Shown in pieces: positions 1 to 9,394 of a stretch of 40,033 bases of DNA. The notes below the pieces were generated by a model, which saw only the letters and a program-made list of their open reading frames with translations, made no database searches and was not told where the DNA came from. The position numbers and the translations under genes are program-made. Source of the DNA: a virus; the IMG/VR virus record IMGVR_UViG_3300032282_005081, positions 1-40,033 of that record; one strand, 5' to 3'. Position 1 is the first letter of the stretch. Every line of letters begins with the position of its first letter.

Positions 1-1542
1 AATAGCAGTTATACCGGTGTCAAAAACAAGGGTTTTTGATGAATCTTTAAGAACTGCTTTATCGTTTTCAAGAACAATATCTGCTCTAGCAGTGTCAGCA
101 ACAACTATACTTTTCACATTATCAGAAAAACTGTATCCTGAATTCATTCTGATATTGAACAAATAAATTGCATATTGTGCTGTTGAAACACCCTTTGTTC
201 CGCTGTAGAATTTTACAGCTTTTACATTTGCATAACCAATGGTTGTTCCCGCACCAGAACCAGTAATACCTTCTTTTTCTGAAAATGAATTTTGTGCAGT
301 ATCTTTTAATAATACTTCGGCCAAAGATTCATAATCAAAAGAACCTAAGAATTCGTCGCAAATTACATAATTGCCATAATTAGCAGAAACAATTTGATTT
401 TGGGCGTTTGATGTGGTAATAGCTCTTGAGGTTTCTACTTTAGACGTGCCAATTTTCTCAATACGATTTCCTCTGACATATGCAATGCCAGGAGAAACTT
501 CATAATAAAATGCTTGAGTGTTTGATTCGTGGGCAATTGTTTCAATTTGAAAAGGACGAATAACATAATCGCCTGATTCTTCATATGTTCTGTTTGAAAT
601 TTGTTGATTTAATGCATTATATGCTGGATCATTTTGTTGTTGTGTTGGTTGATTATTATCAAATTCAACAATAGAAAAGAAATTTATATTATTAGCAGCA
701 TCTGTTCTTGTTTTTGATACAAGAGTTGGAGTAAGTTTTAATCTATCGGCGCCTGGAGCATTCTCATTTGGATAACCAAGAGCATTATCGTTTAGAGATG
801 AATCGATATTTTCGTTGACAATACTTTCCGTTGTATCAAATCCAACAACATAACCAGCAACATTTGTGCTGAAATCTCTAACAGCAATTATTTGTGGTTC
901 TACTTTTGTGAAGAATCCTTTTTGGTAAATAATACCATCAGAAACTCCTATGCAATAAGCATATCCATTAGAAGTAAATGTTCCATTTGATGCAAGAGTT
1001 GATATAGAATCGGACAAATATGCAGAATTTAAAGAACCAAATTTATCTTGTGATGAATTATAGAAATAAAGAGTGTCGCCAGGAGAGAATTCACTAATAT
1101 CTGTATTTGATACAGAATTTGTACCAGTGGCAATATAATCAAAATAAATTCTGTTTGTGCTTGGAGCGTTTAATGCATTGCCGTCTTTTGCTATTTTAAT
1201 AACCGCTCTTACAGCATTGTTGCTGTCTGTTGAATTGGTTATTAGGTAAGTGTTATCAAAATCAGAGACAAAGGCATTTGTGTTTGTGTTGAAAGAATCT
1301 GCCAAACTGATATAGTGTGTATTTGGATAATATGTAATAGCCACACCATCAACAATCGACCCATCTTTAAATATATGATCACCAAATCTCTGAATTTGGT
1401 TTTGAAGGATGGTTTGAGATTGTGTTAATTCTCTGGCTTGAACAGCTCTAGAAGGACGAAATAAGACTCTATGAAATCTTTTTTCTTCGTCAAAATCATC
1501 GAAATATGGTGCAGTATTGAAATCTGTATTAAGAGAGGACAT
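1..1542 (-). CDS. DUF4815-family virion structural protein (3' end cut by window)
   Basis: The reading frame starts at the ATG at 1542 and stays open for 514 codons to the left edge of the window. The N-terminus (FDDFDEEKRFHRVLFRPSRA, then VQARELTQSQ and a QNQ..RFGDHIFKDGSIVDG stretch) has the pattern of the DUF4815 family, which is annotated as a structural protein in T4-like marine phages. The rest is rich in Asn, Ser and Thr and beta-prone, as baseplate or fibre proteins are. It follows the gp8-like gene by 12 nt, and a TATAAATA late promoter lies about 70 nt upstream inside that gene. Its exact place in the virion is unknown. The family call is from recognition, not alignment. Confidence 0.65.
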   Translation of the reverse strand, partial: MSSLNTDFNTAPYFDDFDEEKRFHRVLFRPSRAVQARELTQSQTILQNQIQRFGDHIFKDGSIVDGVAITYYPNTHYISLADSFNTNTNAFVSDFDNTYLITNSTDSNNAVRAVIKIAKDGNALNAPSTNRIYFDYIATGTNSVSNTDISEFSPGDTLYFYNSSQDKFGSLNSAYLSDSISTLASNGTFTSNGYAYCIGVSDGIIYQKGFFTKVEPQIIAVRDFSTNVAGYVVGFDTTESIVNENIDSSLNDNALGYPNENAPGADRLKLTPTLVSKTRTDAANNINFFSIVEFDNNQPTQQQNDPAYNALNQQISNRTYEESGDYVIRPFQIETIAHESNTQAFYYEVSPGIAYVRGNRIEKIGTSKVETSRAITTSNAQNQIVSANYGNYVICDEFLGSFDYESLAEVLLKDTAQNSFSEKEGITGSGAGTTIGYANVKAVKFYSGTKGVSTAQYAIYLFNIRMNSGYSFSDNVKSIVVADTARADIVLENDKAVLKDSSKTLVFDTGITAI

Positions 1543-1554
1543 GTAGTTTCCCTA

Positions 1555-3102
1555 TTAAACCTGAATAATAATTTTAAAAGACTCAGTTTGGGTGTTTGAT
1601 CTTGTTACATTATTTATATTCTCATAATAAAGAGGAATAACATCTTTGGCATAAATGTTTCCAAGGCTGTTAATATTTATGGTTCCTATGGAAGAACCAG
1701 AGCTATTTGCAATATATTCACCATTACTGAAATTTTTATCTCCTGTTATTCGAAGAATTGTGCTATTAGAGAATACAACTGTTCCTTTTGCTCCACTGGT
1801 AACACCACTTAAACTCTCACCAACGCTGAAAACATAACCAGAAGATAGATTTGCTTCCAAGACTTGTTTAAATGTGTTTGAAGAATATCTAGAACCTTTT
1901 GTATTATTAGCGTTTAAAACATAAGGATTTTTAATTAGTCCTATTTTATTATAAACGGTGTTGGATGGTATGGTATTGCTTTCATCTTTACTAAAATAGA
2001 AACCTATTCCTAGACCCTTAATATTCAATTCAGAGACAGGTGAAGAACCATGACCACCTGGAGGTGGAACAATTGCATATAAATTTGCACCAGAACCATA
2101 ACTTAAAGTAGCAATAGAAACATTTGCTCTGGAAATATTGGAACCAGAATCTAGAATAGTAATGCTTGAAATAGTATTTGTTGATGTGTTAACTACACTA
2201 TATGCTATTGGAGAAGTGCCATCAGTATTAAAAACTACTCTTGGTGAAATTAAATACTGTGTGACGTTAACTGTAATATTGTCAGTATTGGCCGCCGAAT
2301 CTAATGTCACCCATCTACCAGAAGAATTTGACGTATAAGAAGAAATATTTTTTAATTGAGATGTACTTGGAGAACCAGTATTATAAATGTATATAGAATT
2401 ATTATTATAGTAACCAAGAGTTTGTGGTTCTGATGAATCTATTTGTAACAATGTTGTATTTGATTTACTTTGTATTTTCAGACCAGATTGACTATATGTT
2501 TGGTATCCAGAACCACCATTAGCGACCACTACAACATCAATACCACTATAAGTTTTTGCAGTTGAAACAATTGTAGCATCAGGAAATACAGGGACATAAT
2601 CATTTGTTGCAAATTTTGTATAAGTTGCAGCAGAAATTGATGTAATATATCTCCATTTGTAACTATCAGCAGTCTGAAATGTTATAGCAGATGATCCACC
2701 GGTTGCTGGATTTGTTGTCGAATTTGCGCCGTTGTTATTGTCTATACATTTATAGATATAATGTTTTCCATCTGTGGGAGATGGTTCACATACAACGTAG
2801 AAATTATTGTTTGAATATAAAGTATTTGATGTATCAATGTAACGATCATATACGGTCCCAGAAGTCCAGACATTGTTTTCAATCATATATGCAAAATCAC
2901 CGGGTTTTAATTTTTTACCAAAAATCATTTGCCAATCATTGGTGAAATTTGCACTATAATCGTCATCAGTTGTTGTTGGAGGAGAACCAACATAAGCTAT
3001 TGGATTTGAAGCAAAAGCATAATATTGAGAAGTATTTGCTGTTACTGCATCAATAATTTCATCAATTAATACTTTTTTATAATTAGGTAAAACTTTTCCC
3101 AT
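1555..3102 (-). CDS. 8: gp8-like baseplate wedge protein
   Basis: This 515-residue protein resembles T4 gp8 (334 aa) at both ends. The N-terminal third has a DW..FGKKLKPGDFAYMI segment, a Tyr-Val-Cys/Tyr-Lys-Cys pair and a YKWRYITSIS motif, matching gp8's W..M...K, V.Y.CLD and Y.WEYLFEIP blocks. The C-terminus ends in an acidic and aromatic stretch with YYEN then QTESFKIIIQV, like gp8's YMENRPP...EEINILFTF. The middle is enlarged with beta-rich GGSGY-type sequence. In T4, gp8 is part of the baseplate wedge. It lies 1 nt after the fibre gene, so translation is probably coupled. The longer length is usual for marine-type homologues. Confidence 0.75.
   Translation of the reverse strand: MGKVLPNYKKVLIDEIIDAVTANTSQYYAFASNPIAYVGSPPTTTDDDYSANFTNDWQMIFGKKLKPGDFAYMIENNVWTSGTVYDRYIDTSNTLYSNNNFYVVCEPSPTDGKHYIYKCIDNNNGANSTTNPATGGSSAITFQTADSYKWRYITSISAATYTKFATNDYVPVFPDATIVSTAKTYSGIDVVVVANGGSGYQTYSQSGLKIQSKSNTTLLQIDSSEPQTLGYYNNNSIYIYNTGSPSTSQLKNISSYTSNSSGRWVTLDSAANTDNITVNVTQYLISPRVVFNTDGTSPIAYSVVNTSTNTISSITILDSGSNISRANVSIATLSYGSGANLYAIVPPPGGHGSSPVSELNIKGLGIGFYFSKDESNTIPSNTVYNKIGLIKNPYVLNANNTKGSRYSSNTFKQVLEANLSSGYVFSVGESLSGVTSGAKGTVVFSNSTILRITGDKNFSNGEYIANSSGSSIGTININSLGNIYAKDVIPLYYENINNVTRSNTQTESFKIIIQV
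1611..1618 (-). promoter_or_regulatory. T4-type late promoter box (TATAAATA), intragenic
   Basis: The minus strand reads TATAAATA exactly, the T4 late -10 consensus. It lies inside the 3' end of the gp8-like gene and about 70 nt upstream of the DUF4815 gene start, so it could add late transcription of that gene. Confidence 0.5.
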
Positions 3103-3103
3103 T

Positions 3104-4084
3104 TTATACGCCTATTGCCATCCAGTATACATTTGTTGAAGTTGTATTGGAAGTTCTTATTATTGCATGTGTAGTATTTGGAGCATATCCAGAAGCAATA
3201 TATGTTCCAGTTGCATTACTTGTTGTTTGAACATTGTATACAGTGGTAAATGCAGATGTGAATTGTGCATTTCCGTCTGAACTATTAGCAGAAATCCAAC
3301 CCCAATTCATTTTTATACCATTTGGAAGATATGTGTATCCATTAGCAGCTTTAGTTGATGATCCGAGCGTGAAAGTATTAGTAGATACAGTTAAATTTGC
3401 TCCAATAGTCATATTACCAGAAATATTTGCTGTACCTGTTACTGCTAATTTTGCATCTGGAGCGGTATTTGATATCCCCACATTTCCACCAGCAACAACA
3501 TAAATTGTTGTACCAATATTAGCTGTGTTGGTTGTTGTTGTTAAATTTGCAGAAGTTAAAGAACCACCGATAATAACATTACCAGAAACATTGGCTGTTC
3601 CAGATACTTGCAATTTAGCATTTGGCGCGGTATTAGATATTCCTACGTTACCCCCAGATACGACATACAATGTTGTCCCTATGGTAGTTGTATTAGTGGT
3701 TAATGTTAAATTCGCAGATGTTAAAACTCCACCAATGACAACATTACCAGAAATATTTGCTGTACCTGTTACTGCTAATTTCGCGTTTGGTGATGTATTA
3801 GCAATACCAACGTTACCAGAAGCATCAATTATAAAAGGCGTACTATCAGGATTTGCACTGTCTTCTACAACAAAAGAATTTCCCGCTCCTGTCTGTGTTA
3901 TACGAAATGCATCACTTGAAGAACTGACATTGACAATTACAGGAGCATTTATCGTATTACCAGAAATACCAATTGCATTATTAATGGTTAAGAAATTACC
4001 ATTGATCGTGGTAAATGCAGCTCTGATTGTGTCTCCTGTGCCGCTATCGGCTGAAGTCCCAATGTTTACGTTAGTAAAAGCCAT
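3104..4084 (-). CDS. Tail fibre/receptor-binding-type protein with three 55-residue repeats
   Basis: 326 residues. The N-terminus has the phage structural motif NIGTSADSGTGDTIRAAF..INGNF, common in fibre and baseplate-attachment proteins. Residues 91-145, 146-200 and 201-232 are near-identical repeats beginning NVGI.NT.P.AKL.V(T/S)GTAN.SGN. The last 75 residues (NGIKMNWGWI... to ...NVYWMAIGV) look like the gp53-like/H-type-lectin C-terminal tip domain found on other fibres. Known family members bind receptors. Binding here is inferred. It lies between the gp7-like and gp8-like wedge genes, a place compatible with a short fibre fixed to the baseplate. No chaperone or peptidase domain is visible. 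Confidence 0.65.
   Translation of the reverse strand: MAFTNVNIGTSADSGTGDTIRAAFTTINGNFLTINNAIGISGNTINAPVIVNVSSSSDAFRITQTGAGNSFVVEDSANPDSTPFIIDASGNVGIANTSPNAKLAVTGTANISGNVVIGGVLTSANLTLTTNTTTIGTTLYVVSGGNVGISNTAPNAKLQVSGTANVSGNVIIGGSLTSANLTTTTNTANIGTTIYVVAGGNVGISNTAPDAKLAVTGTANISGNMTIGANLTVSTNTFTLGSSTKAANGYTYLPNGIKMNWGWISANSSDGNAQFTSAFTTVYNVQTTSNATGTYIASGYAPNTTHAIIRTSNTTSTNVYWMAIGV
3389..3814 (-). repeat. In-frame 165-bp direct repeats within the fibre gene
   Basis: Two full copies and one partial copy of a 165-bp (55-codon) unit, with NVGI at residues 91, 146 and 201. Copies are very similar in protein and DNA, so recombination could change copy number and fibre length. Confidence 0.8.
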
Positions 4085-4095
4085 TAATATTTTCC

Positions 4096-6339
4096 TTAAA
4101 AGCTAATTGATGTTCTGTCTACTGTTATAGTTGTAACGTCTGCGGTTTTTACTGTCATATCAGAGGTTAAATACAAATTTGCAGTAGTGTCAGCAGTAGT
4201 AGTGTTATATAATACGTCTATAGTAGAATTTCCTGCGCTAATAGAATAGAATTGACCAAATAATTCAGTTCCCGCTGTATGAAATGTCTCGTATAAAATA
4301 TCTCTATAGGTATCTAAAGCTCTAGCAACTTTTATTTCATACGAATAATCTTGATAATAATAACTGTCTTGAATGTATTTATCAGAATTCAAGAAACTTC
4401 TTGTTGTTGACCAATAACCTCTACCTTTACCTACACCAGATTTTACAACCTTTCCAATGATTTCTGCGGCTGTATCCAATTCTTGTATTGATGCAGAAAA
4501 TACTGCTCCTGATCCAGTATTTGATTGTATTTTAATTGTAGGAACATCTAGATAACCTGAACCTGGATTTATCAAATTAATACTCGTAACTGATCCAGAA
4601 CCATTGACAGTTAAATTGGCAGTAGCGAATGTTGATGGCTCTCCACCAGATATTATAACTTTATCATTTGCAGTATAACCAGAACCTGCACTAATGATAG
4701 TTATATTATTAGAAATTGTTCCAAATAGATATGCATAAACAGTTTCGTTTTCTACATACCCTTTACCAGAATTAATTACACTTGTTGTGCTAACTACACT
4801 ATTACCTACCGATGGCAATCCGTAAATAATTTCGTTATTACCAGTTCCTTGACCATCAACTCGGTTTAATACGCCTTCATAGGTAGCAAAATTTGATTGT
4901 AAAATTATAGGTGCTGCTCTATGAACAGCAGAAGCAGTGGAATTTATAGTTGGTGGACCATAAAGAATTATTTGTGTAGAATTAGTTACAGTTCTAATAA
5001 CAGCCAATTCTTTTGTTGCTGAATTAGAAGTATTAGCTTGTAGAGCAATAACATCACCATTTGCAAAATATGAATCGAATATAGTGGAAGTACCAGTAAT
5101 CGTATTTGATGTTGTATTATAACTTATTGTTCCCGGTAAAGTATTTGATGCAACAGTTACAGATCTTACAAATATTGTTGCTGGATTTGTATAACCGTTA
5201 CCTGTTCTTATATTTGAAAGAGAACCTATAGAACCAAAAATACTATTTGTAAAAGACAATGTTGGACTTATAGTCGATCCTAAATTGGCTGATGTATTCC
5301 CTGGAAATCCGAAAGTTGTTGAATTTAACGTTAAATTAGCGTAATCACAGATCAAATCTGTATTATAAGAAATATATTGAGAAGATAGTCCAGAAGAAAC
5401 TTCGCCAGTTAAAGAACCAACAGTGAAAGATGCTCCACTTCCTGTTGTATCATTTCTGTAAATAAAAACATTAGCATTAGCTAGATAACCAAATCCACCA
5501 TTAATAATATTAAAATTTAAAGAACCATAACCTCTTGAGAGAGAAGTAATTTTCAAAATACCATCAACACCATAAGAAATAGTATTACCAGTTGTTGGAC
5601 TTGTGTGAGCAACCTTTATAAGATCACCCACAGCAAAATTCTGTCCACCATTAATAATATTCAAAGTATCCAAAGAACCAATAACTATTGGCGCTGTACT
5701 GAGAATTGTAGAATTGCTTTGATCACCATCTACGACTATTTTCTCATTTATTTCAAAATAAGAACCTTTGGGTGAAATATTTGAAATGTTTACAATATTA
5801 TATTTTGAATATCCAAAAGATTGATTGATTACACTTTCAATAACAGCTTGTGTGCCAGAAACCAAACCAATAATAGTTTTTCCAGCTTTTGATGGCAAAT
5901 AATCATTTTCAGAAACTTCCAAATATGTAGGTTCTTCCCATGTACCATCAGAAACTCTCAATACATCAACGCCAGGAAGATATACTTCTACGTCTTCATT
6001 ATAGATCAATTTAAAAAGAAGTCTATAACACTGAATTGTTCCTTTAGAACGATATACATCCAAAATATGTTTTAAAAGAAATCTTTTGTTTGCAATTACA
6101 TTAAAAGGTATTCCATATAGATATTTTTTCTGGAAATATTCCAAGAATGTTTCTAATGTGTTGTCAATATCTCTATAATCTAGAAGCCGTCTAGTTTCAT
6201 ATATAATTTGATTTTCTGTTTCCATCCATTCATAGTATGCTTTAACAAACAAAATAAAGTTTTCGCCTTCCTCAGCATAAAATCTGGGAAATTGATTTTG
6301 GATGAAATTTGATATATATTTTTCTGTTTGAAAAGCCAT
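4096..6339 (-). CDS. 7: gp7-like baseplate wedge protein
   Basis: 747 residues. The first 115 residues (FPRFYAEEGENFILFVKAYY, YRDIDNTL, FLLKHILDVYRSKGT, LLFKLIYNEDVEVY) line up with the segment of T4 gp7 (1032 aa) that reads FEAFCEAYIQYL... RFFESRSYDFYSTKG... FLFKVLYNEEVEI. The C-terminal block YIQDSYYYQDYSYEIKVARA resembles gp7's SRSYYVMKIKSNL region. The long N-terminal half of T4 gp7 is missing. A beta-rich insert with at least four I.NGG.GY or SGSGY repeats fills the middle instead. gp7 joins gp6, gp8, gp10, gp25 and gp53 in the baseplate wedge. Its start overlaps the gp6 stop by 1 nt. Confidence 0.7.
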   Translation of the reverse strand: MAFQTEKYISNFIQNQFPRFYAEEGENFILFVKAYYEWMETENQIIYETRRLLDYRDIDNTLETFLEYFQKKYLYGIPFNVIANKRFLLKHILDVYRSKGTIQCYRLLFKLIYNEDVEVYLPGVDVLRVSDGTWEEPTYLEVSENDYLPSKAGKTIIGLVSGTQAVIESVINQSFGYSKYNIVNISNISPKGSYFEINEKIVVDGDQSNSTILSTAPIVIGSLDTLNIINGGQNFAVGDLIKVAHTSPTTGNTISYGVDGILKITSLSRGYGSLNFNIINGGFGYLANANVFIYRNDTTGSGASFTVGSLTGEVSSGLSSQYISYNTDLICDYANLTLNSTTFGFPGNTSANLGSTISPTLSFTNSIFGSIGSLSNIRTGNGYTNPATIFVRSVTVASNTLPGTISYNTTSNTITGTSTIFDSYFANGDVIALQANTSNSATKELAVIRTVTNSTQIILYGPPTINSTASAVHRAAPIILQSNFATYEGVLNRVDGQGTGNNEIIYGLPSVGNSVVSTTSVINSGKGYVENETVYAYLFGTISNNITIISAGSGYTANDKVIISGGEPSTFATANLTVNGSGSVTSINLINPGSGYLDVPTIKIQSNTGSGAVFSASIQELDTAAEIIGKVVKSGVGKGRGYWSTTRSFLNSDKYIQDSYYYQDYSYEIKVARALDTYRDILYETFHTAGTELFGQFYSISAGNSTIDVLYNTTTADTTANLYLTSDMTVKTADVTTITVDRTSISF

Positions 6340-8156
6340 TAGTTTACAGTTTCTATTAGAGAAATTGATATATCATTGGAATCAAATAATAAAATTTTGT
6401 TTTGAGAAGCTATGATGTCTTTATTCTTTGGAACCATATACAAACTAATATAAGAGCTGTATTCAGAAACTTTTAATGAATTTATTATGACCTGTCCAGT
6501 AACATAGTCTATGCTTCCGATATTTGAATTTATCACAGTATCAATATCATTTATTGTTGTGTATACTTCAAGAACACCATCGTCGTTATCTCTTATATAT
6601 GAAAGTGGATATTCTGTGGAAGAGGAGTCAACATATGTGAAACTAGAAGAAGAAATGATAGATGTTGTATCGCTTGTTTGACCAGCTACTTTATGTCTAT
6701 GAGCGCCACTTTCATTGCCATAATTTATTTCATAGCTTGTTGGATAATATAATTCTGGTGTAATTCTTTTTATCATATAAACTTCTGTATCATTACTTGT
6801 GATACTTGCTTCTGTATTATCAATATGTGAAACAAATTTACTATATCTAAAATCACTACCAAACATACCTAGATGGTCATCACCAAATTGTAAAATTTGT
6901 TCTGAGAGCAAATTTTCTAACTCTGATTTACTTTTTGTTGTTAATGTCGCATCATATTGCACAATTGTGTTAATTTTACAATAAAAGTAATCTGGATCAC
7001 TTGTTATTACTCTATTTGGTAGAACAATATAATTTTGAAGATAATTTACTATATCATTTTTTAGGTTATCAGAAGCCACTGTTGAACCAGCCGGTTTTAT
7101 ACAAACTACAACTCTGCCATATAATTTTTCTGGCAATTGTTCACCACCGTAAATAATAACGTCGTCAATTTCACCACCAAATTGACTTAATATTAAAGAA
7201 GAATAGTCGTCAGAAGAAACTGCTCTTTGTTGAGTGGCAAAATATCTTGGCGCTCTTGTTCTTATAGATTCGATAGATTCTTTGATTGCACCACCAGAAG
7301 AATTAGAGGATACTGTTATGATACCAATTGTTGCTGTTCCACCATTAGGCAGTCCCAAATCATCAGAACAAACAAAACTAGAAACTCCATCAGCGTTTGG
7401 ACCAGCAGCTACTCTATATTCTATTGTTATGGTTGAAAGATTTAGTGGTTTTCTGCCAAATAAATCGTCGCCAAATATAATTTCATATTGATTGTTCTGA
7501 GAAGCTTGAAGAAAATATACTTCTGATGAAGAATTTAATCCAAAAAGAGTTTCAGCTTTGGAGAATGTAGTATTAGTTCCATTTTCGGTAACAGTGACTT
7601 TTATAGAACGATCATCCACATTATCATTAGTAATTAAAAATCTTTGTGTTTCCGCCAAATCATAATTCATTACATATGCATCTGTAAAATATACACCTTC
7701 GTAGACATTTAAACTAGAGACATTGAATGTTGAATTTGGTGAATTATAATAATATGTTTCACTTGTTGTGAATGTATAAGAACCGTTTGAATTAGTTCCA
7801 GAAAATTTAGTTCCCTTTGGAACAGTGAATGGTGAAGATATTCCACTGGTATCCACAGAAAAACTTATTGTTGCAATTGATGATTTATAGGATTGTGGAT
7901 TATAATTCAATTCTTTTGCGTGGGACACTACAGAATCGTATTTTTGCGCCGAATCCAAAAACATCTCAGATGCAATCATATTTAAATAAAATGCATTGAG
8001 ATATGAATTATAAGACATAACGTCGAGTAGGACGTTAATGTTCGATCCATTAAAATCATAGTCTTTAAAAACAGACTGAGAAGTTAAGTAGTTTTTAAAA
8101 TTTTGTTTTAGTGTATCAAAATCTAATGATGAAAGGACTAAAGAGCTATTTGCCAT
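6339..8156 (-). CDS. 6: gp6-like baseplate wedge protein
   Basis: 605 residues, close to T4 gp6 (660 aa). The N-terminus (LDFDTLKQNFKNYLTSQSVF, then GSNINVLLDVMSYNSYLNAF and a MIASEMFLDSAQ block) is the classic gp6/baseplate-J signature. The middle contains IETIRTRAP-like IESIRTRAPRYFATQQRAVS followed by DYSSLI..QFG, also typical of baseplate J proteins. gp6 dimers form the inner iris of the wedge and switch conformation during sheath contraction. It lies between gp25 and the gp7-like gene, with a stop/start junction to gp25 of no gap. Confidence 0.92.
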   Translation of the reverse strand: MANSSLVLSSLDFDTLKQNFKNYLTSQSVFKDYDFNGSNINVLLDVMSYNSYLNAFYLNMIASEMFLDSAQKYDSVVSHAKELNYNPQSYKSSIATISFSVDTSGISSPFTVPKGTKFSGTNSNGSYTFTTSETYYYNSPNSTFNVSSLNVYEGVYFTDAYVMNYDLAETQRFLITNDNVDDRSIKVTVTENGTNTTFSKAETLFGLNSSSEVYFLQASQNNQYEIIFGDDLFGRKPLNLSTITIEYRVAAGPNADGVSSFVCSDDLGLPNGGTATIGIITVSSNSSGGAIKESIESIRTRAPRYFATQQRAVSSDDYSSLILSQFGGEIDDVIIYGGEQLPEKLYGRVVVCIKPAGSTVASDNLKNDIVNYLQNYIVLPNRVITSDPDYFYCKINTIVQYDATLTTKSKSELENLLSEQILQFGDDHLGMFGSDFRYSKFVSHIDNTEASITSNDTEVYMIKRITPELYYPTSYEINYGNESGAHRHKVAGQTSDTTSIISSSSFTYVDSSSTEYPLSYIRDNDDGVLEVYTTINDIDTVINSNIGSIDYVTGQVIINSLKVSEYSSYISLYMVPKNKDIIASQNKILLFDSNDISISLIETVN

Positions 8157-8582
8157 CTATCGAACTCTTTTTAAAATTAAATTGACAGAAATTGGAGTCG
8201 GATTATTTATTAAACTGTATATTATATTTATTTGTATTTCATTTGGGTCGTAGGTGTCGAAGACAGAAACTTCTATGACGTAAGCTCTTGGCTCATTAAT
8301 TTCTAAAGTTTTTTGTATATGATAACGAATATCTTCCAAGATAGCATGATTATTATTCTCGAAAAGAAGATCGTTTACATGACAACCAATATATGGCTGG
8401 AAAGGTCTTTCACCAAAACTTGTTAATACCAAATTTTTTATAGATTGTGTTACTGCTTTTTCATTAGTAACTCTACCCAATTGATTACCAATAGGCGTTA
8501 CAGCAAAACTGTCCAAAAAATCCGAAAATTCTTCTATTTTTTGTCTGTTTCCAGAAATTGCTTCTGCTCTTGTTACAGCCAT
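8157..8582 (-). CDS. 25: gp25-like baseplate wedge protein
   Basis: 141 residues, near the T4 gp25 length of 132. It has the gp25/W family pattern: N-terminal SDFLDSFAVTPIGNQLGRV, then TNEKAVTQSIKNLVLTSFGE with RPFQPYIGC, and an IR..I...EPR..V...V....N.I.I.I.Y segment. The family is called lysozyme-like in databases, but it is structural: it ties gp6 to gp53 in the wedge and starts sheath assembly. It is followed directly by gp6. Confidence 0.93.
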   Translation of the reverse strand: MAVTRAEAISGNRQKIEEFSDFLDSFAVTPIGNQLGRVTNEKAVTQSIKNLVLTSFGERPFQPYIGCHVNDLLFENNNHAILEDIRYHIQKTLEINEPRAYVIEVSVFDTYDPNEIQINIIYSLINNPTPISVNLILKRVR

Positions 8583-8590
8583 TTTTATTC

Positions 8591-9394
8591 CTATCTAAAT
8601 GTAGTTGGAGGAGCAATACGACCACCACCTTGAATTTTTGTTGTCGTGCCTTGTGTTTTGATATCACCATCTGCATTAAGATTTACATAACCAGTGGAAT
8701 CAATTTGAACGCCATTTTGATCAATAGTTATTTTATTATTACCAACACTTAAAACTATTTTCATTGCACTTATAATTGTCAACTCATCACCAGAATATAT
8801 TTTTATTTTTTGTGCAATATTATAATCAAGATTACCACCTTGAACGTGATTTCCATAATCACCTTCAGTAATCATCATTCTATTACCAGTAACATGCATA
8901 ACAGTATCACCTTCATTACTTACATGAAGACTGCCTTGATTTACTGTTACTATATCTGATTTTGTTGAAGTATATACTTTACCATCAGTTTGATTTTGAA
9001 AACTTCCTTTTCCAGAACCTTCTATTGATTGACCAGCAACTCCTTGATATGCATTTCCCCCAGAAGAAAGACCTACGTCTTGTTTGAAAGCAGTATTTTT
9101 ATTACTCTGACCATATTCGGCAGAATTTCCGTCTGTGTTTCTACTTCCACCACCAGAAATATATGATCTTGATGAATTTTCCAAAGTATTTGTAAGACCA
9201 CCAGCCTCAACAATACTAAACGAACCATCGTGATTTACTGTCTCAACATAAGATTTATCTGGTTTTGATGGGTCTGCATATGTAATATTTCTATTACCAT
9301 TTCTTCCATTACTACCAGAATACCAAGGATATTCAGGAGAAGCCCTGTTATCATCATATGGAGCTTTGGGAGAAAGTTGATTTATTTCTGTCAT
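8591..9394 (-). CDS. Separate gp5-C-like tail spike (beta-helix) protein
   Basis: 267 residues. An N-terminal Gly/Asn/Ser-rich linker is followed by YVETVNHDGSFSIVEAGG, like T4 gp5's TGTYEEVSPSGRR. Next come short beta-strand repeats (VTVNQGSLHVSNEGDTVMHV, TITEGDYGNHVQGG, IKIYSGDELTI, ITIDQNGVQIDSTGYVNL) of the kind that form the triple-stranded beta-helix of gp5C and VgrG spikes. In T4 this is the C-terminal part of gp5, but here it is its own gene. Its start overlaps the stop of the preceding gene by 1 nt. Membrane piercing is known for the family and inferred here. Confidence 0.75.
   Translation of the reverse strand: MTEINQLSPKAPYDDNRASPEYPWYSGSNGRNGNRNITYADPSKPDKSYVETVNHDGSFSIVEAGGLTNTLENSSRSYISGGGSRNTDGNSAEYGQSNKNTAFKQDVGLSSGGNAYQGVAGQSIEGSGKGSFQNQTDGKVYTSTKSDIVTVNQGSLHVSNEGDTVMHVTGNRMMITEGDYGNHVQGGNLDYNIAQKIKIYSGDELTIISAMKIVLSVGNNKITIDQNGVQIDSTGYVNLNADGDIKTQGTTTKIQGGGRIAPPTTFR

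Noticed and set aside
3525-4106. 193-codon open frame on the plus strand
   Set aside because: It is the mirror of the repeat-rich fibre gene, with no ribosome site, and the family match lies on the minus strand.
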